Source of the DNA: Mayamaea pseudoterrestris
Lineage: Eukaryota > Bacillariophyta > Bacillariophyceae > Sellaphorales > Sellaphoraceae
DNA length: 64,000 bases
Assembly: GCA_027923505.1 (NCBI GenBank)
Contig: BROI01000001.1
Location: 1,396,501 to 1,460,500, forward strand
Reading direction: 5' to 3'
The position numbers and the translations under genes were made by a program. A model generated the notes under the pieces. The model saw nothing but the letters and a program-made list of their open reading frames with translations. It did no database searches and was not told the origin of the DNA. Positions 61,301 through 64,000 of the stretch are shown here, piece by piece. Numbering within the stretch: the stretch's first letter is position 1; each line of letters begins with the position of its first letter.

Positions 61301-62068
61301 AAGGAGAACGATGGCGGCGTCGTAGCATTTACAGCTCACCTGGAGTTGAGCATGACGAGCGAAGCAATCAATTTGTTATCTGGTGGACCAGCGGCAGTTG
61401 AACAGCGAATGGTCGGCTCGGATACCTGGCTTCTCGACAAGAATTCTGTCAAGCCTAAACCGGATTTGGTGAAGCCCGGTTCCCGACGTCGCAAAGGAGC
61501 GTCCGAGCTGGATGACGAACCTGCTTCGAAACGTCGGCGTCAGTCTTGGTTGAGCTTTGAAGTTGGCGAGTCTGTGAGACGCATGCGAGCTTCTTTCTTC
61601 ACGTGCTCGCTGACGCCGAGCGCTGATATGAAGGACGAAGAAGCGGAAAAAGCCGAGATGTTTGCAGTGTATGCAAGTACTTTTTCGTGCGTAAATGAGC
61701 AGCAAGCGCGGCATGCCAAGATTGCCGATGTCCGGCATGCCTTGATGGAGTTTTCGCAGTTTCGCAATCTGGAATTCGATACGGTCCGTCACTCAAAGTA
61801 CAGTACAGCCGTCATTCTCTATCACTTGCACAATGACGATAATGCAGGCATCGTTCCGGCATGCTCAAAATGTGGGACAACTGGATTTGGCGATATTCGA
61901 TGGCACAAGCTCAGCAAGATTGTCCAGCGTCGGTCACGCACTCAAATAAAGGCTGGTCAGGCAAAGCCGTCGAGCTTTCCAGAGGAACTCTGTACATCTT
62001 GCTTTACCAATCACTCGTACAAGGACAACTTTATTCCAGTGCAAGTGTCAGTTCCATTGCTGGATTAA
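58385..62068 (+). CDS. CBP/p300-type histone acetyltransferase with two bromodomains
   Basis: 1227 residues, no intron seen in the coding part. Bromodomain 1 at about 150-260 (NLPDYFEVISQPMDFGTIK). Cys-rich PHD/RING-like module at about 375-505 (CDTCEG, CVVCLQKC, CQRCH, CTVCESPVHQMC, CPSC). KAT11 acetyltransferase domain at about 555-790 (FCMYVHEYD, YIAYLDSVEHFRPR, RTRVYQEILVAYL, HIWACPPSRGNSFVFWNHP, then LLDGDFW). Bromodomain 2 at about 830-940 (LKDYHQVIATPMDLGSVF). C-terminal C-x2-C pairs (CSKCGTTGFG, CTSC) at about 1159-1203. It acetylates histones and acts as a coactivator in the nucleus. Animal p300 has one bromodomain and ends in ZZ and TAZ2; here a second bromodomain follows the catalytic domain and no TAZ is seen. 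Confidence 0.93.
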   Translation: MTIGDPSSPARRSLLSNVCRQRSASFDQAELLDASLLNMKVVSNPLNSSPIARQVSHDGLMCISIVDKKIANGGPKSPVRCVSEFDKVSSVPLAVKVSDSSSSKLLKHESVGTTEQERSSIAPAANAAQASRTSRFPNPLHNPKLYELHIRAVRLEAELHPMRLILARLMNNTSLNRKGVFNSPVDPVALNLPDYFEVISQPMDFGTIKRKLHAIAYTSLQEVDADIRLVLGNAMLYNPSNNLVHVSAQKLLAFYEGECQAFVPQLIKDDLMQTGPAIEVVPGPLDAAEPEVSADSDATDFAMQVAPAPLNALNSQVPDDVLGPISSQPSIPSHIADTSCHSAAAPVHIHAAAKTCRQELAPRRRRKRGTRPSAEHACDTCEGRTCVVCLQKCLMLEPTLLICNGAACAGSRIRKNAVYYIASDGSRQFCQRCHTSLPAILPPTGQDDIVRYKRDLLKRKNDEEIAERWLQCTVCESPVHQMCVMHDEYVHREAGFTCPSCVHESWMSTISPDSTSSLTSPDELYTFVSGSEIPVKLSKVTCGDSVDLSAEALPENEVSSFIQEKVRAQMKLSNIPNVENTVIVRIISDCDRYFVVPDVIRNHFRMVLSNDDTAPMKINYRSKAIALFQKIDGLDVCIFCMYVHEYDGDNGVDAMNQVGEAQKKRVYIAYLDSVEHFRPRACRTRVYQEILVAYLATARRRGYENAHIWACPPSRGNSFVFWNHPASQRTPNKDRLVAWYHNALSRALECGVVTDVKSLFESNFEEQLREVNSSDCSAASIACPPLLDGDFWIEEAVRLHRLNMSRQMKPKTCDTDLAPAIVDGSSHSCPAMQIASLLRERVIAHPSALPFRKPVNAVALKLKDYHQVIATPMDLGSVFSRCMLGEYLTLGDIVSDVELVFSNAKLYNPVGHIVHMKAIEVHELFLQALNDHVATWKEAFGCQIEAKPAWKSFAHVSMSLNESLDEAAEGISKENDGGVVAFTAHLELSMTSEAINLLSGGPAAVEQRMVGSDTWLLDKNSVKPKPDLVKPGSRRRKGASELDDEPASKRRRQSWLSFEVGESVRRMRASFFTCSLTPSADMKDEEAEKAEMFAVYASTFSCVNEQQARHAKIADVRHALMEFSQFRNLEFDTVRHSKYSTAVILYHLHNDDNAGIVPACSKCGTTGFGDIRWHKLSKIVQRRSRTQIKAGQAKPSSFPEELCTSCFTNHSYKDNFIPVQVSVPLLD

Positions 62069-62286
62069 TAGGATCCAATCCGTTTCTGAATGGTTGTCGT
62101 TTTTGGATGTAGGCCTGTGGGGAGATAAATAATAAACAACCCTTACCGCAATCAATGACCAGTTAACAGTAGAAAGGTACATGGTTTCTTTCATTTACAT
62201 GTACGCATAGTGTAATAAAGGTAAATAACTAATGAAATCGTCAAGTAAATGAACGCCTATTAGCGTCGCCGTAAAAGTTGCCAAAG

Positions 62287-64000
62287 CTAATCAGAATCGG
62301 AGTCGGAATCGTCGTCGGCATACTGCGCAGCCGTGGATGGTTTGGTAGATGCTGTTGCATCTTGAGACTTTTTGCCTTCGAGAGCAGCGCGCTCGCTCTT
62401 GGCTTCAGCCTCGCATTCGAGTGCCATGATGACAACATCCTCGACAAGTTGTGGATCGCGGCACTTGTCCTGGACAGCGCCAACAATCTGGGCCATGGTT
62501 TTTTGGTAAGCAAGGCGTGCTTCGGCTTCGGCAAGATAGTACGCTTGTCGGGTCTTCAAATCGTCCTTGAGTTTCTCCAGCTGCTTCTTGTACGCCTCGA
62601 CATTCTTGATCAGTTTGGCGTTTGTGGCGTTCAACTGCTTAGCGTGCTCATTGAGTGCGGCGAACGATTCTCCTGCGGAAGCGTTTGCCTCCATTAAACG
62701 TTGATTGTTCTCCTTCAGCGAGCGGAAGTCCTTTCGCATATTCTCATTCTGGTTGCGCAGCTTAGTATTCTCCTTGCGCAAATATTCGATAATTTTGCCA
62801 CTCTCGTCGATGAGAGTCTGCTGCTGAGCGGCCTTCTTGGCAGTTTCCTTGTTCGCACCAAGTTCCTTCTTCATCTTCGAGCGATACTCGTCCATCTCCT
62901 TTTCGGCTGCCTCTCGAGCCTCTGACACCTCCTTCTGGCGTTGGAGCTCCAAGTCGCGGAGCGCAGACTCCATGTCCTTGATCTTCTGCTTGGTAGCGTC
63001 CTTCTCGCGCTTTTCCTTGACCATCTCCTTAAACTTGGGCCGCCACAAGAAACCTCGAGCATGAGCTTGAATCTTGATAGCAGCCTTGAACTGCTTCTTC
63101 GCAGCCTTCTTCTGTCCTTTCTTGGCCTTTCTAAGCTTCTTGAGTTGCTTTCTGGCCAAGTAGGAGCGCCACCAGCATTGGATGGGGATGACTCGCGGAC
63201 CCTTGGACATCATCTTCAAACCGCTATTCGCCTTGCGAACCAACCAACCACGCGTGGAGCGCTGAATGTCGAACGCCCACTGGTCAAAGCCCTTCATGCG
63301 CTCACCTTCAAGGAACTCGAGCACGCCCATCTTGAAGTAAACGCGAGTTTTACCGACGACAAAGACTGGCTTATCCGACTGCGCTTGTAGCGGTGCCAAG
63401 CACGAGGTAAGCAGCGCTTCCACCTCATCCTTCGGATCCATCTTATCCTTCTTTTTAATTCTGTTAAGAACCTTAAATCGGCCGAGACAAGCACGGTGAT
63501 CAAGACGATTTGGAAAGGCGGAACGGGAAATGGTAACCGCAGCGACCACACCGGCACATCGAAGCTGCTCAATTGTGGTCATGTGCTGCATGACACACGG
63601 CTGCTTCAACGTGTTGGGCTTGACACAACGAATGTAGCGCGACTGCGTCTCGTTTAAACTCTTCATCAAAGCAGTAAGTTGGTTCTTGAACTTGGTCCAA
63701 AGCGTATCAGACGCAATGTTACTCTTGCCACGCTTGGGAGCTTGGTGGGGCGCATCAGATGCTCCAACGTCACCGTTCATCATCTTTTCGTTCTGCAAGT
63801 GGTTGGCAATAATGTCGTTGGTCGACTTCTTGGCAATTTGAATCAAGTCAGCAGAGATGGTGTCCAAATTGCGAGCAATGAAACCTTCCGCGTAGTATAC
63901 AACCTTTCCCGCGTAGTGATGGATGCCAAAGTCCATAGGCCCCAATAGGCGATCGGCAATTAAGCATGGCGATTGTTTGTTACCTTGAATGGCTTTGTAG
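62287..64000 (-). CDS. myosin heavy chain, C-terminal half (5' part outside window)
   Basis: The frame is open to the right edge, giving 571 codons. It begins inside the motor: GPMDFGIHHYAGKVVYYAEGF, then a loop with GKSNIASD and FKNQLTALMKSL, ETQSRYIRCVKPN and the converter region (SAFPNRLDHRACLGRFKVLN). IQ-like neck sequences follow (PIQCWWRSYLARKQLKKL, IKIQAHARGFLWRPKF). A long coiled coil of about 250 residues and a short acidic tail ending DDDSDSDSD complete it. Myosins walk on actin using ATP. No cargo domain beyond the coil is seen, so the class cannot be assigned here. Confidence 0.92.
   Translation of the reverse strand, partial: YKAIQGNKQSPCLIADRLLGPMDFGIHHYAGKVVYYAEGFIARNLDTISADLIQIAKKSTNDIIANHLQNEKMMNGDVGASDAPHQAPKRGKSNIASDTLWTKFKNQLTALMKSLNETQSRYIRCVKPNTLKQPCVMQHMTTIEQLRCAGVVAAVTISRSAFPNRLDHRACLGRFKVLNRIKKKDKMDPKDEVEALLTSCLAPLQAQSDKPVFVVGKTRVYFKMGVLEFLEGERMKGFDQWAFDIQRSTRGWLVRKANSGLKMMSKGPRVIPIQCWWRSYLARKQLKKLRKAKKGQKKAAKKQFKAAIKIQAHARGFLWRPKFKEMVKEKREKDATKQKIKDMESALRDLELQRQKEVSEAREAAEKEMDEYRSKMKKELGANKETAKKAAQQQTLIDESGKIIEYLRKENTKLRNQNENMRKDFRSLKENNQRLMEANASAGESFAALNEHAKQLNATNAKLIKNVEAYKKQLEKLKDDLKTRQAYYLAEAEARLAYQKTMAQIVGAVQDKCRDPQLVEDVVIMALECEAEAKSERAALEGKKSQDATASTKPSTAAQYADDDSDSDSD

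Noticed and set aside
1-64000. tRNA genes, rRNA genes, CRISPR arrays, intact transposons
   Set aside because: I looked in the spacers for tRNA-like arms and element termini by eye and found none I could support.

Overview
The window is nuclear DNA of a eukaryotic alga with a red-derived complex plastid, most likely a diatom or close ochrophyte relative (inference). The support is: short GT-AG introns (about 80-220 bp) in only a few genes; several N-termini with a signal peptide followed by the AxF or AxW cleavage motif of secondary plastids (genes at 610, 2521, 6435, 13375, 43246, 57169); helicase-associated-domain proteins; a CBP/p300-type acetyltransferase; a PSxxPS-type repeat relic; and dense gene packing on both strands.

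Layout. 1-11.3 kb: SFT2-like protein (partial), a small plastid protein, a hypothetical protein, RNase HII, a sulfatase split by a one-base frameshift, a short diverged repeat pair, coproporphyrinogen III oxidase, a coiled-coil protein and a candidate N-myristoylated beta-rich protein. 11.4-22.0 kb: a direct tandem duplication with a 5299-bp unit. The copies look identical except for about 112 bp at the left edge. Each unit carries a DGK1/phytol-kinase-like protein, a carotenoid cleavage oxygenase and a double MYND-finger gene; the MYND gene of copy 1 is cut by the junction. 22.6-37.3 kb: an older tandem duplication (about 7.4 kb), each unit with HID1, an LRAT-fold protein and a three-repeat helicase-associated-domain protein. 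Its junction lies in the last codons of a D-lactate dehydrogenase gene, whose full form follows at 37.3-39.1 kb with a cNMP-binding-like N-terminal domain.

39.6-49.8 kb: SGNH-like hydrolase, class I haem peroxidase with a 30-bp first exon, DUF2214-like plastid membrane protein, YFH7/YggC-like P-loop kinase, a clathrin-leg-only protein, a nucleolin-like protein and a tRNase Z-like enzyme. 50-64 kb: a second clathrin-leg-only protein, a decayed Ser/Pro repeat gene, a two-bZIP transcription factor, a DUF1350 plastid hydrolase, a CBP/p300-like acetyltransferase with two bromodomains, and the tail half of a myosin.

The genes do not form an operon. The most suggestive grouping is the carotenoid oxygenase, the DGK1/phytol-kinase-like gene and the LRAT-fold genes, all inside recent tandem duplications; these families handle isoprenoid or retinoid-type lipids in other organisms. 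All calls were made by reading; no database search was run. Start codons were moved to real ATGs where the longest open frame began at a non-ATG codon.
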